Part shown: one piece after another, positions 33,034-42,210 of the stretch
Numbering within the stretch: position 1 is the stretch's first letter
Layout of the letters: each line of letters begins with the position of its first letter
Assembly: GCA_031082185.1 (NCBI GenBank)
Contig: JAVHLI010000006.1
Coordinates: 1 to 64,000 of the forward strand
From: a bacterium
Lineage (GTDB): Bacteria; Sysuimicrobiota; Sysuimicrobiia; Sysuimicrobiales; Humicultoraceae
Direction of reading: 5' to 3'
DNA length: 64,000 bases
Notes under the pieces: generated by a model
Seen by the model: the letters and a program-made list of their open reading frames with translations, nothing else
What the model was told of the DNA's origin: nothing
Database searches by the model: none
Translations under genes and position numbers: made by a program

Positions 33034-34521
33034 ATGGCGCTGATGACACGAGATGACTACATCGAAAGCCTGCGAAGGATGAAGAAGCGCGTCTTCATCC
33101 TGGGCCAGGAGGTCGAGAACCCGGTTGACCACCCGCTGATCCGGCCGTCGCTCAACGCATGCGCGATGACCTACGATCTGGCCCAGGATCCTGAGCATGC
33201 CGGCCTGATGCTGGCTACCTCTAACCTAACGGGCCAGACGGTCAATCGGTTTACGCACCTGCACCAGAGTGCCGCAGACCTGGTGGCGAAAGTGAAGATG
33301 CAGCGCCTGCTTGGGCAGAGGACGGGTTGCTGTTTCCAGCGCTGTGTAGGTATGGACGCGTTCAACGCGGTGGATTCGGTGACCTACGAGATGGACCGGG
33401 AGCTGGGGACGGAGTATCACGCCAGGTTTCGCCGGTACCTACAGCATGTGCAGGAGCACGACCTGGTGGTGGACGGCGCGATGACGGACGCGAAAGGCGA
33501 CCGGCGGCTGAAGCCTTCACAGCAGGCCGACCCGGACCTGTTCGTGCACATAGTGGAGAGAAGGCCCGATGGCATCGTGGTGCGTGGCGCAAAACTCCAC
33601 CAAACCGGAGCCCTGAACGCACACGAGATCATCGTCATGCCAACACAGACGCTCTCGGAGGAGGACCAGGACTATGCCGTAGCGTTTGCGGTCCCGGCGG
33701 ACGCCCCAGGCATTCTCATGGTCTGCGGACGGCAGCCGTCGGACACGCGCAGGCTAGAAGGCGGCCAGATTGACGTGGGCAACCGCGAGTTTGGCGGGCA
33801 CGAGGCGGTGATCATCCTGGACGATGTGTTCGTCCTTTGGGAGCGGGTCTTCATGGCCGGCGAGCATGCCTTCAGTGGGCTGCTCGTTGAGCGGTTTGCC
33901 GGCTATCATCGCCAGAGCTATGGCGGCTGCAAGGCAGGCGTGGGTGACGTGATGATCGGAGCGGCGCAGTCGCTGGCCCAATACCAGGGCACGGATAAGG
34001 CATCGCATGTCAAGGACAAGATCGTCGAGATGATCCACCTCAACGAGACGATGTACGCGTGCGGCATCGCGTGCTCAGCGGAAGGCAGGCCGACGGCCTC
34101 CGGCACCTACCTGATCGATTCGCTGCTGGCGAACGTGTGCAAGCTCAACGTGACCCGCTTCCCGTACGAGATCGCACGCCTGGCACAGGATATTGCAGGC
34201 GGCCTGCTCGTCACACTGCCGTCGGAGAAGGACCTGGCCCATCCCGTCGTGGGCCCCTACCTAGTGAAGTACCTGCGCAGCGTGGACCGCTACACGACGG
34301 AGGAGCGCTGCCGGATGCTGCGGCTGCTGGAGAACCTCACGCTTGGGCCGGGTGCGGCGGCCTATCTCACGGAGTCAATGCATGGGGCCGGATCGCCGCA
34401 GGCGCAGAGGATCATGCTGGCGCGGCTCGCCGACCTGGAGGAGAAGATGCGGTTGGCGCGGAGGCTGGCGGGAGTCAAGGAACGGCCCGTGAACACCATT
34501 CAGAGGGCCGCGAGAGGGTAA
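33034..34521 (+). CDS. abfD: 4-hydroxybutyryl-CoA dehydratase/vinylacetyl-CoA isomerase
   Basis: A 495-residue FAD and 4Fe-4S protein of the HpaB/AbfD family. The four cluster ligands of the Clostridium enzyme (Cys99, Cys103, His292, Cys299) have counterparts at Cys100, Cys104 (GCCFQRCVGMDAF), His292 and Cys299 (FAGYHRQSYGGCKAG). It converts 4-hydroxybutyryl-CoA to crotonyl-CoA, used in aminobutyrate fermentation or hydroxybutyrate-type carbon fixation cycles. It lies between two HigBA modules with no pathway partner nearby, so the pathway is unresolved. Confidence 0.9.
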   Translation: MALMTRDDYIESLRRMKKRVFILGQEVENPVDHPLIRPSLNACAMTYDLAQDPEHAGLMLATSNLTGQTVNRFTHLHQSAADLVAKVKMQRLLGQRTGCCFQRCVGMDAFNAVDSVTYEMDRELGTEYHARFRRYLQHVQEHDLVVDGAMTDAKGDRRLKPSQQADPDLFVHIVERRPDGIVVRGAKLHQTGALNAHEIIVMPTQTLSEEDQDYAVAFAVPADAPGILMVCGRQPSDTRRLEGGQIDVGNREFGGHEAVIILDDVFVLWERVFMAGEHAFSGLLVERFAGYHRQSYGGCKAGVGDVMIGAAQSLAQYQGTDKASHVKDKIVEMIHLNETMYACGIACSAEGRPTASGTYLIDSLLANVCKLNVTRFPYEIARLAQDIAGGLLVTLPSEKDLAHPVVGPYLVKYLRSVDRYTTEERCRMLRLLENLTLGPGAAAYLTESMHGAGSPQAQRIMLARLADLEEKMRLARRLAGVKERPVNTIQRAARG

Positions 34522-34523
34522 TC

Positions 34524-34637
34524 ATGTTCAAGCAGTTTAAGGTTATCGTGGAGAAACACCCTTTTCACATTGAGAGCTTCGGCAAAGAGGTCTTGGAGGG
34601 CGACGCTCAGGCTGCTCTACGCTACGGACCGTTCTGA
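34524..34637 (+). pseudogene. HicB-like antitoxin remnant with internal deletion
   Basis: A 37-codon frame MFKQFKVIVEKHP then FHIESFGKEVLEG. Related HicB-like proteins have some 30 residues between these two blocks (the conserved glycine-rich sheet and EEAL helix), missing here. It starts 2 bases after the abfD stop. Probably a deletion relic. Confidence 0.5.
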
Positions 34638-34711
34638 CCCAGACAGGATTGACGCGAGAGACTTTCCTTTTGTTCTGCTACCCCTTCGCCTGGGCCGCCA
34701 GTTTTGGCCTC

Positions 34712-34739
34712 TTGCTCGATTTCCGTGGACTGTTATAAT
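34712..34739 (+). promoter_or_regulatory. Promoter of the second higBA module
   Basis: TTGCTC (34712-34717), 16-base spacer, consensus TATAAT (34734-34739). The predicted start (about 34746) coincides with the GTG at 34747 of the toxin gene, so the mRNA would be leaderless, as for the first module. Confidence 0.65.
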
Positions 34740-34746
34740 ACGTACC

Positions 34747-35040
34747 GTGATACGATCCTTCGCGAATCGCGGGACCGAGGACGTGTTTGACGGTGAGGAC
34801 AGCAGACGGGCCCGGTTAGTCTGCCCCGCCGTGCTGTGGCCCATTGCGAGGCGAAGGCTCGATCAGCTGAACCGGGTTCGTGAGCTGAGGGAACTAGCTG
34901 TTCCTCCGGGCAATCGGCTTGAGCGGCTCCGCGGCGATCGTCCGGGGCAGTACAGCATTCGGATCAACGACAAGTATCGCATCTGCTTCGTTTGGGAGGA
35001 TGGACATGCCGGCAACGTCGAGATCGCTGACTACCACTAG
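34747..35040 (+). CDS. higB: HigB-type toxin, second copy
   Basis: A 97-residue HigB protein from GTG 34747: VIRSFANRGTEDVFDGEDSR, RELRELAVPPGNRLERLRGDRPGQYSIRINDKYRICFVWEDGHAGNVEIADYH. It is clearly related to the copy at 32423 but far from identical, so not a recent duplication. No Shine-Dalgarno sequence precedes the GTG. Confidence 0.9.
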   Translation: MIRSFANRGTEDVFDGEDSRRARLVCPAVLWPIARRRLDQLNRVRELRELAVPPGNRLERLRGDRPGQYSIRINDKYRICFVWEDGHAGNVEIADYH

Positions 35041-35065
35041 GTCTCGGCCCAAAGGACATCGCCAC

Positions 35066-35398
35066 GTGAGGGAAGCCGCACTCATAGGCCGGCGGCTTCC
35101 GTCGCGTCGTCCCCCCACGCACCCGGGGGAGATGCTGCTCGAGGAGTTCCTGAAGCCTCTGGGCATCAGCCAGTCTGCGTTTGCGATCCGACTTGGGGTG
35201 TCGTTTCCGCGTCTGAACGAGGTCATTCGCGGGAAGCGGGGTGTCACCCCGGATACCGCGCTACGTCTCGCGAGGGTACTGGGTATGTCCGCGGATTTCT
35301 GGCTGGGCCTTCAGCAGGACTGGGATCTCTGGCACGTCATGCGCGGTCGCGACGCAGTCGCAATTGGCCAACTCAAGCCGCTCGACGGCCAAGGATGA
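35066..35398 (+). CDS. higA: HigA-type antitoxin, second copy
   Basis: A 110-residue HTH protein: THPGEMLLEEFLKPLGISQSAFAIRLGVSFPRLNEVIRGKRGVTPDTALRLARVLGMSADFWLGLQQDWDL. The start is uncertain; GTG 35066 gives a typical length with a short basic N-terminal extension. It follows higB by 25 bases and should repress the promoter at 34712. Confidence 0.88.
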   Translation: MREAALIGRRLPSRRPPTHPGEMLLEEFLKPLGISQSAFAIRLGVSFPRLNEVIRGKRGVTPDTALRLARVLGMSADFWLGLQQDWDLWHVMRGRDAVAIGQLKPLDGQG

Positions 35399-35431
35399 GA
35401 GGCGAGCGCCTGGGACTGTTCTGAGCGCCCG

Positions 35432-36562
35432 CTATCCCTTCGCCGACGCCGGCAGCTTGGATGCGGCCACCGCCTTGACGACCATCCAGCCGATCACGCC
35501 CGCCCCGGCGACGAAGGCGATCAGGAACACTATGAGCGGGCTCCACTGTACGTTGACCTGCTCGGCGGCCAGATCAAGATACCTGCGAAGCTCCGCGTTC
35601 TGCAGCACCTGGCGGCTGATCGCGTTCAGCGCCATGACTCCCACCTGAGCTAGGCCGGTGGCGAACGCCAGCGGCCGCGTAACCTTCCTGCGCTGAGCCA
35701 GGATCAGCAGCCAGGGCAGGCCCGGGCCCAGGGCGGTCAGGGCCGTCAGCACCACCAGGGAGCCGCCGAACATCATCTGGCGCAACTCCGGGGACCATGT
35801 TCCGAACGTGTACCACGTGCCCATCAGGGCGAACCAGGCCGCGCCCGCTGTGTAGAGTCTCAGCGCGAAGCCGGATACCCACCGTCGGTACGCGTCGCTC
35901 TCCTTAGCCGCGAAGAAACCCGCGTCCACCACCAGGTAGGCCGCCGTCGTTGTCAGCGCCAGGCCAAACATCATCAGCCAACGGGGCCACAGTGTCGGGT
36001 CGGCGACGTTGAGCGCGATCCCCAGCGGCGCGCCTGCCACGCTCGTCTTCTGCCACAGCGCCGGCCACCCGGCCAGGTTGGTCATCAAGCTGAAGCCGTT
36101 GGCAAAGACAAAGCTGATAGTGATGAACAGCAGCGCTCCAATCCATCCGGCCGTGCGATGAACCGGCGCGAAGCGTCCCGTGCGGAGCCCTATGGCGTAG
36201 AAATAGACGCCGTAGTAGGCCGGGATGAGCATGAGGATGATGCTGAACCACGGCCAGGCCATCAGGATGGTGGCAGGGAAGAACACCTTGTAGTACGCGA
36301 CCTGGATGAACAGCAAAGGGACGATCCCGAAGTTGATGCCCAGCGCAATGATGATCGGCATCTGGTTCATGAGGCGGTTCGAGCAGGTCCGGGCATGCTC
36401 GCCGCGCGTTCGCAGGAGCATCGCCAGCAGTATCCCGGCGAACCACAGGTTCATCGGTATCGTGTGTAGCGTGAATCCCAGCACCTTGAAGAACACCGTG
36501 AACCAGTAGGGTGATGGGACTCCCAGCGGGCTGTCGGGTCCTAATAGACGGGTTGGATCCAT
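35432..36562 (-). CDS. CydA-like second membrane subunit of a bd-like oxidase
   Basis: A 376-residue membrane protein with about nine helices (WFTVFFKVLGFTLHTIPMNLWFAGILLAMLL at the start, GALLFITISFVFANGFSLM, WLMMFGLALTTTAAYLVVDAGFF). It starts 10 bases after the stop of the cytochrome c-containing CydA-like gene. Its layout resembles a degenerate CydA paralogue rather than CydB. I infer a heterodimer of two CydA-type subunits; heme ligands are not obvious here. Confidence 0.6.
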   Translation of the reverse strand: MDPTRLLGPDSPLGVPSPYWFTVFFKVLGFTLHTIPMNLWFAGILLAMLLRTRGEHARTCSNRLMNQMPIIIALGINFGIVPLLFIQVAYYKVFFPATILMAWPWFSIILMLIPAYYGVYFYAIGLRTGRFAPVHRTAGWIGALLFITISFVFANGFSLMTNLAGWPALWQKTSVAGAPLGIALNVADPTLWPRWLMMFGLALTTTAAYLVVDAGFFAAKESDAYRRWVSGFALRLYTAGAAWFALMGTWYTFGTWSPELRQMMFGGSLVVLTALTALGPGLPWLLILAQRRKVTRPLAFATGLAQVGVMALNAISRQVLQNAELRRYLDLAAEQVNVQWSPLIVFLIAFVAGAGVIGWMVVKAVAASKLPASAKG

Positions 36563-36572
36563 CTTCCCCTCC

Positions 36573-37934
36573 CTACCGCATCCCTTCCGGACGCGGCAGC
36601 GCGATTGACGCCAGGTACTTCACCAGCATCTCCGTTTCCTCGGGCGTACCCACCCACGGCGGCATGAAGATGTTCACATCTCCCAGGTGCGGGACGGTGC
36701 TCCGGATGATGTCCGGCGTCCAGCCCCGCATGAGGTGTCCGACCGCCGAGTATCCCGCCGTTGTGGAGTGGCAGTTGTTGCAGGCGTACTGGAAGATCAG
36801 GTGGCCCAGCCGCACCTGGTCGGGCTCGGATAGCCCGCTCAGCTTCTCCCGAACGATCTTAGTCCCGTCCATCACCTGGGGATACTGCGAGGCAACGAAG
36901 GCCTTGGTCCAGGTGCCGCTCTCCAGATAGCCGACCTTGCGCACCTGGGGAAGCTGTTCGGTCAACAACTGGTTGCCCATCACGATGTTGTAGACGATGT
37001 ATGGCTTGCGGACGGCCTCACGGATGAACTCACCGGTGCTGAACGCGCCCACCCCGAAGATGAAGAGCAGGATCGCAAAGCCCGGGGATAGCCACCCGGG
37101 GTTGCGGTACGGTCCTAAGTACAGCATGACGAACACGATGGCCGTGGTGGCAAAGATCAGGGTCGTGAGCACGGTCAGGACGCCGGAAGCCATCAGGGCC
37201 GCCCGGGCCGACTCGGGTAGGAACGCGTACCATCCCGCTCCGCCGATCAGGATCAGGACGGACCCCAGCAGCCCGGGACGGGCCGATCGCTTTGCGACCA
37301 GATCGCGCAGGGCAGGATCCTTGATCTTGAACGCCGCGTGCAGGTACACGTACAGCGTCGCCAGCAGGATCGCGCCCCCTGTGCGCGCCAGCACCTGGGG
37401 CACGAACTGCGGGTTGAACAGGCCCACCCAGAAGTTCTTGTTCTCGAGCCATGCGCCGGGGTTGAGCATGAAGCCGGTGATTCCGGTGATCAGCACCAGA
37501 CTCAACCAGGCCGAGCCCGCGTAGATCCACCCCATGGTCTGGTGGGTCTTCGGGTCCGGCCGGGCCCAGTAGTAGTAGAAGATGAAGGCGGCGACGATCT
37601 CGACGATGAAGGTCACGTACTCCATCGCCCAGCCGAAGACAAAGATGTGGATCAGCGTCCTGGTGGCCAGAGGGGAGGCCAGGCCGATCGTCCACCAGAT
37701 GCCGACGCCGGTGATGGCGCCGTAGACCACCGTGAGCAGTATGAAGAACCACGCGTGCTGCTTCAGGTAGGCGAGGTAGTGCCGGTTGTGTGTGCGGTAG
37801 GCGTGTCGCACCTCGACCGCCAGGAACAGCCCGCCGCCCACGGCGTAGTGCGCTACCAGCACGTGCAGCACCGCGATTGCGGCGATGAGCATCGGGGACG
37901 TAAGAAGCGGAACGTACCACCAGGGATAGTGCAC
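36573..37934 (-). CDS. Cytochrome bd-like oxidase subunit I with fused cytochrome c domain
   Basis: A 453-residue protein from GTG 37934 (GGGGAGGG upstream). The N-terminal membrane part has AVLHVLVAHYAVGGGLFLAVEV (heme-ligand His region of CydA), IFVFGWAMEYVTFIVEIVAAF (Glu-containing helix) and further helices. The soluble C-terminus carries one heme c motif CNNCH near residue 385 and a possible Met ligand in NIFMPPW. The long quinol-binding Q-loop of ordinary CydA is not evident. This suggests a terminal oxidase or related oxidoreductase accepting electrons from or through cytochrome c. Confidence 0.75.
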   Translation of the reverse strand: MHYPWWYVPLLTSPMLIAAIAVLHVLVAHYAVGGGLFLAVEVRHAYRTHNRHYLAYLKQHAWFFILLTVVYGAITGVGIWWTIGLASPLATRTLIHIFVFGWAMEYVTFIVEIVAAFIFYYYWARPDPKTHQTMGWIYAGSAWLSLVLITGITGFMLNPGAWLENKNFWVGLFNPQFVPQVLARTGGAILLATLYVYLHAAFKIKDPALRDLVAKRSARPGLLGSVLILIGGAGWYAFLPESARAALMASGVLTVLTTLIFATTAIVFVMLYLGPYRNPGWLSPGFAILLFIFGVGAFSTGEFIREAVRKPYIVYNIVMGNQLLTEQLPQVRKVGYLESGTWTKAFVASQYPQVMDGTKIVREKLSGLSEPDQVRLGHLIFQYACNNCHSTTAGYSAVGHLMRGWTPDIIRSTVPHLGDVNIFMPPWVGTPEETEMLVKYLASIALPRPEGMR

Positions 37935-38012
37935 GCCGATCCCTCCCCTCAACTCCTGTGGGATTCGACCTGCCTTCTGCTCGTACCTCCGAACCCGGCC
38001 ACATGCCCCCGG

Positions 38013-39227
38013 CTACTCGAACTTGAACAACAGGATCCCCACGATGAAGAACGCAACGCCAAATCCGACGAGCGCGATCGCCTGCGGCAGCACCTCCGCC
38101 AGCCCCAGGCCGCGCGTGATGATGTTCACGAACCCTGTCATGGCCCATCCCTGGGGCACGGCATAGGCCAGGGTCTGCATGTACCGCGGCGTGACCTCTA
38201 TCGGCCACCAGGCCCCGCCCAGCATCGCGGGAATGATGGTCACAACCGGAAATAGCGTGGACGCCTGCGCCTCGGTGCGGACGACCGCCGCGAGCATGAC
38301 ACCGAGCCCGGTGGCCGCGAAGAGGTATGCTGCCACGAGCAGGGCGAGCGCGGCAGGGTCCTGTCCCCAGTTCACGCCGAGCAATCCCCAGCCCACGATG
38401 ATCAGGATGCCCATCTGAACGATGCCCTGCAGGTAGATCCCGGCGATCTTGCCTCCCAGGATGGATGCCCGCAGCGTCGGAGTGGTCATCAGCCGCGCCA
38501 GCGTGCCGTTCTGGCGCTCGACCACAAGGGTGGCCGCGCTCATCGCCGCGGCCATCATGACGAACATCACAGCAAAGCCCGGCGAGGCCTGCTCCATGCC
38601 CATTGGAAGCCGCTGTCGCCGGTCGGTGGTGAGGGCGCTTGCGACCTCCACGTTGACGGTCACAGGGGGAGTGGGCGACCAGCGGCTGTCGGCCCGATCA
38701 ATGGCGCGGCGGCGCACAGCCGGTCCCAGCGAGGGGTCCTGCGTCTCGCGCACGGCCAGCGCCGCGGTGAACTCGCCCGCGATGGCGTCCACCGCCAGGC
38801 GCATCGCCACCTCGCGCACGATCTCGGTGACGAGCATGGGCGGGCCCCGGCGTGGGTCGAACCGCACGCTCACGTCGGCGTCCTTGCCCGTGTTGATGCG
38901 GGCGGCAAACCCTTTGGGTATGAATATGACGGCGGCGACGCGCCCATCCTCGAGCAGCGCCCTCGCCTCCACCCCGGTGGTCTTCCGAAGGCCGACCGTG
39001 GGCTCCTTTCCAAGACGCTCAGCGAAGAGCCGCGAGTACGTGCTGTCGTCCTCGTCGGCGACCGCCACCGGCGTGCGCGCGCCGGCGGCGCCTTCTCCAA
39101 AGACGGCGCCCACCAGCACGGTCATCAACAGAGGCATCGCCAGCCGCCAGAGCAGCGCGCCGCGATCGCGCGCGGTGATGGTCAGCGACAGCAGCGCAAT
39201 CGCCCAGGCCTTGCGCAGGGCGGTCAC
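38013..39227 (-). CDS. ABC-2 type transporter permease
   Basis: A 404-residue permease. A first helix (LLWRLAMPLLMTVLVGAVFGEG) and a long outer region come first, then the membrane block with ERQNGTLARLMTTPTLRASILGGKIAGIYLQGIVQMGILIIVGW, typical for ABC-2 exporters. It is the last of three genes in an operon with a second permease and an ATPase. Likely exports drugs or lipid-like substrates; substrate unknown. Confidence 0.9.
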   Translation of the reverse strand: MTALRKAWAIALLSLTITARDRGALLWRLAMPLLMTVLVGAVFGEGAAGARTPVAVADEDDSTYSRLFAERLGKEPTVGLRKTTGVEARALLEDGRVAAVIFIPKGFAARINTGKDADVSVRFDPRRGPPMLVTEIVREVAMRLAVDAIAGEFTAALAVRETQDPSLGPAVRRRAIDRADSRWSPTPPVTVNVEVASALTTDRRQRLPMGMEQASPGFAVMFVMMAAAMSAATLVVERQNGTLARLMTTPTLRASILGGKIAGIYLQGIVQMGILIIVGWGLLGVNWGQDPAALALLVAAYLFAATGLGVMLAAVVRTEAQASTLFPVVTIIPAMLGGAWWPIEVTPRYMQTLAYAVPQGWAMTGFVNIITRGLGLAEVLPQAIALVGFGVAFFIVGILLFKFE

Positions 39228-39234
39228 GTTGCGC

Positions 39235-40452
39235 TCACCGGAACCGCAGCCTCCACGCCCCCACGGTAAGGAACACCACGCACATGGCGAGCAGCGCCAG
39301 CAGCGGCTGCCAGATGGCCACGGGGGTCTGTGCGCCGGCCATGATGGCCAGGAATCCGTCGAGGGCCCAGCGGTTGAAGGTCAGCCGGCTGACGTATTCC
39401 AGCCACGGCGGCATGAAGTACACAGGGAACATCGCGCCGCCCAGGAACGACATGGGCAGGATGATGGCCGGTGCCAGCGACTCGACGGCCTCGGGGGTGC
39501 GGGCCAGGGCGGCCAGGAACGTGCCCAGCCCGGCCGCGGCCAGCGCCGTGGCGCCGATCATTACGAACAGCAGCAGCGGAGAGCCCCACCGGACCTTGTA
39601 GAGGACCGACGTGAAGAGAACAAGCAGACTGAACTGTACCAAACCCGTCAGGAAGGTGGCCAGGAGCTTGCCGGCTATGATGTCGGAGGAGCCCGTGGGG
39701 GTTGTGCGCATGCGCGCGAGCGTGCCCTCGCGCCGCTCGACCAGGATGCTCTGGCTCGCCATGCTCACCCCGAAGAGCAGGTACATGACACCCATCCCCA
39801 CGGCGTAGTAGTCAATGGCCGCGGGGAAGCGGGGCCCACTGCCGCGTTCCTCGGCGATCGCCACGGCCTGGCGGCCCGTGAACTGCTCGACGTCCTTCAG
39901 CCATGACGGAATGGCCGCGACGACCGTGGCCGGGGTCATGATGCGTTCGACGATGAGCGTCTCGGCCGCCACCGTGATCGCCACCTGCCGCTTGACCACC
40001 TCCGCGCCGAACCGGTTGACGATGCTGTTGACGATGCCGGCCCGGATGCTCTGGGCCGGGTCGGTGTAGAGCGTCAGGCGCGCAGGGCGCCCGGTCATTA
40101 CCGCCTGCGAGAATCCTCGGGGGATCACCAGCCCGGCGGCCCGGCGCCCGCGCATAACCAGGTTTCGGGCATCCGCGGGCTGGCCGGCGTGGTCCACACG
40201 CAGCATCCGACCGATCTCTCCGGTCCCGAGTACCTGCTCCACCAGCAGCCGCGCGATCTCGCCCTGGTCCTGATCCACGACCACCACAGGGATGCGTTGG
40301 AACTCGGCGGTGCCCTGCCACATCGGGTTGAAGACTAGCCCCAGGATGAAGATGAGCACCATCGGCATGGCGAGCAGCACTACGAGGGCGCGCCGGTCGC
40401 GCGCGCGGATGCTGAGATCCTTCGCGGCGATGAACAGGGCCTTGCTGGTCAC
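39235..40452 (-). CDS. ABC-2 type transporter permease
   Basis: A 405-residue permease homologous to its neighbour: LVVLLAMPMVLIFILGLVFNP at the start, a periplasmic domain with YTDPAQSIRAGIVNSIVNRFG, then VERREGTLARMRTTPTGSSDIIAGKLLATFLTGLVQFSLLVLF. Two related permeases suggest a heterodimeric channel. Spacing to the ATPase gene is 3 bases and to the next permease 7 bases, so the three are one transcription unit. Confidence 0.9.
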   Translation of the reverse strand: MTSKALFIAAKDLSIRARDRRALVVLLAMPMVLIFILGLVFNPMWQGTAEFQRIPVVVVDQDQGEIARLLVEQVLGTGEIGRMLRVDHAGQPADARNLVMRGRRAAGLVIPRGFSQAVMTGRPARLTLYTDPAQSIRAGIVNSIVNRFGAEVVKRQVAITVAAETLIVERIMTPATVVAAIPSWLKDVEQFTGRQAVAIAEERGSGPRFPAAIDYYAVGMGVMYLLFGVSMASQSILVERREGTLARMRTTPTGSSDIIAGKLLATFLTGLVQFSLLVLFTSVLYKVRWGSPLLLFVMIGATALAAAGLGTFLAALARTPEAVESLAPAIILPMSFLGGAMFPVYFMPPWLEYVSRLTFNRWALDGFLAIMAGAQTPVAIWQPLLALLAMCVVFLTVGAWRLRFR

Positions 40453-40455
40453 GGT

Positions 40456-41400
<945 letters not shown>

Positions 41401-41562
41401 GGGCTTCCTATTCCGCGGGGGAGGTTTGCGTCCCTGGTGGATGGTGGCCGGGTACCTGGAGAGGTCGCGAGCCGCCGGCAAGCCGAAGAGGCAGGGTGCG
41501 GGGCGCGGGCCGCTGAAGTACCGGACGGTGAATCCCGCCTCACGCGCACCCAGAAATCCGCC

Positions 41563-42210
41563 TTGAGTCTCTTCCTCAAGGGGATCATCATCGGCTTCTC
41601 GATCGCCGCCCCTGTTGGGCCGATTGGCGTTCTGTGCATCCGACGCACGCTTGCTGACGGCCGGGCGGCAGGGCTAGTCTCCGGCCTGGGCGCGGCCACG
41701 GCCGATGCGGTCTACGGCGCGATCGCCGGATTCGGGCTGACGTTCGTATCAGGCCTGCTGATCGGTCACCAGGCCTGGCTCCGCCTGGCCGGTGGCGTCT
41801 TTCTCGTCTACCTCGGTGTGAGAACGTTCTCAGCGACTTCGGCCTCCGAGGGGCCGTCTCGGACTGGCGCCGGTCTCCTGCGCGCCTACGCATCCACGTT
41901 CCTGCTGACCCTGACGAATCCCATGACGATCCTCTCATTTGCGGCGATCTTTGCGGGGCTGGGGTTGGCGAACGCGGCCGGGGGTTACACGACGGCAGGG
42001 GGCTACGGCGTGGCTGGGAGTTACACCACGGCCGGAGCGCTCGTGGCAGGGGTGTTCCTCGGCTCGGCTGCCTGGTGGCTGATCCTGAGCGGCAGCGCCG
42101 GCGCCGTCCGATCGAAGGTCGGTCCTCCGGGGATGCGCTGGATCAACAGACTCTCGGGGTGCATCATTGCCGCGTTCGGCCTTGCTGCGTTCATCAGCCT
42201 GATCCGATGA
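41563..42210 (+). CDS. LysE/RhtB family exporter
   Basis: About 215 residues: LSLFLKGIIIGFSIAAPVGPIGVLCIRRTL is the LysE N-terminal helix with the PxGP motif, followed by LVSGLGAATADAVYGAIAGFG and LTLTNPMTILSFAAIFAGLG. The start is uncertain: no ATG lies near; TTG 41563 begins the first helix, and earlier GTG codons are possible. The cytoplasmic loop has imperfect GGYTTAGGYGVAGSYTTAG repeats. It overlaps the MFS gene by 4 bases. Confidence 0.8.
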   Translation: MSLFLKGIIIGFSIAAPVGPIGVLCIRRTLADGRAAGLVSGLGAATADAVYGAIAGFGLTFVSGLLIGHQAWLRLAGGVFLVYLGVRTFSATSASEGPSRTGAGLLRAYASTFLLTLTNPMTILSFAAIFAGLGLANAAGGYTTAGGYGVAGSYTTAGALVAGVFLGSAAWWLILSGSAGAVRSKVGPPGMRWINRLSGCIIAAFGLAAFISLIR

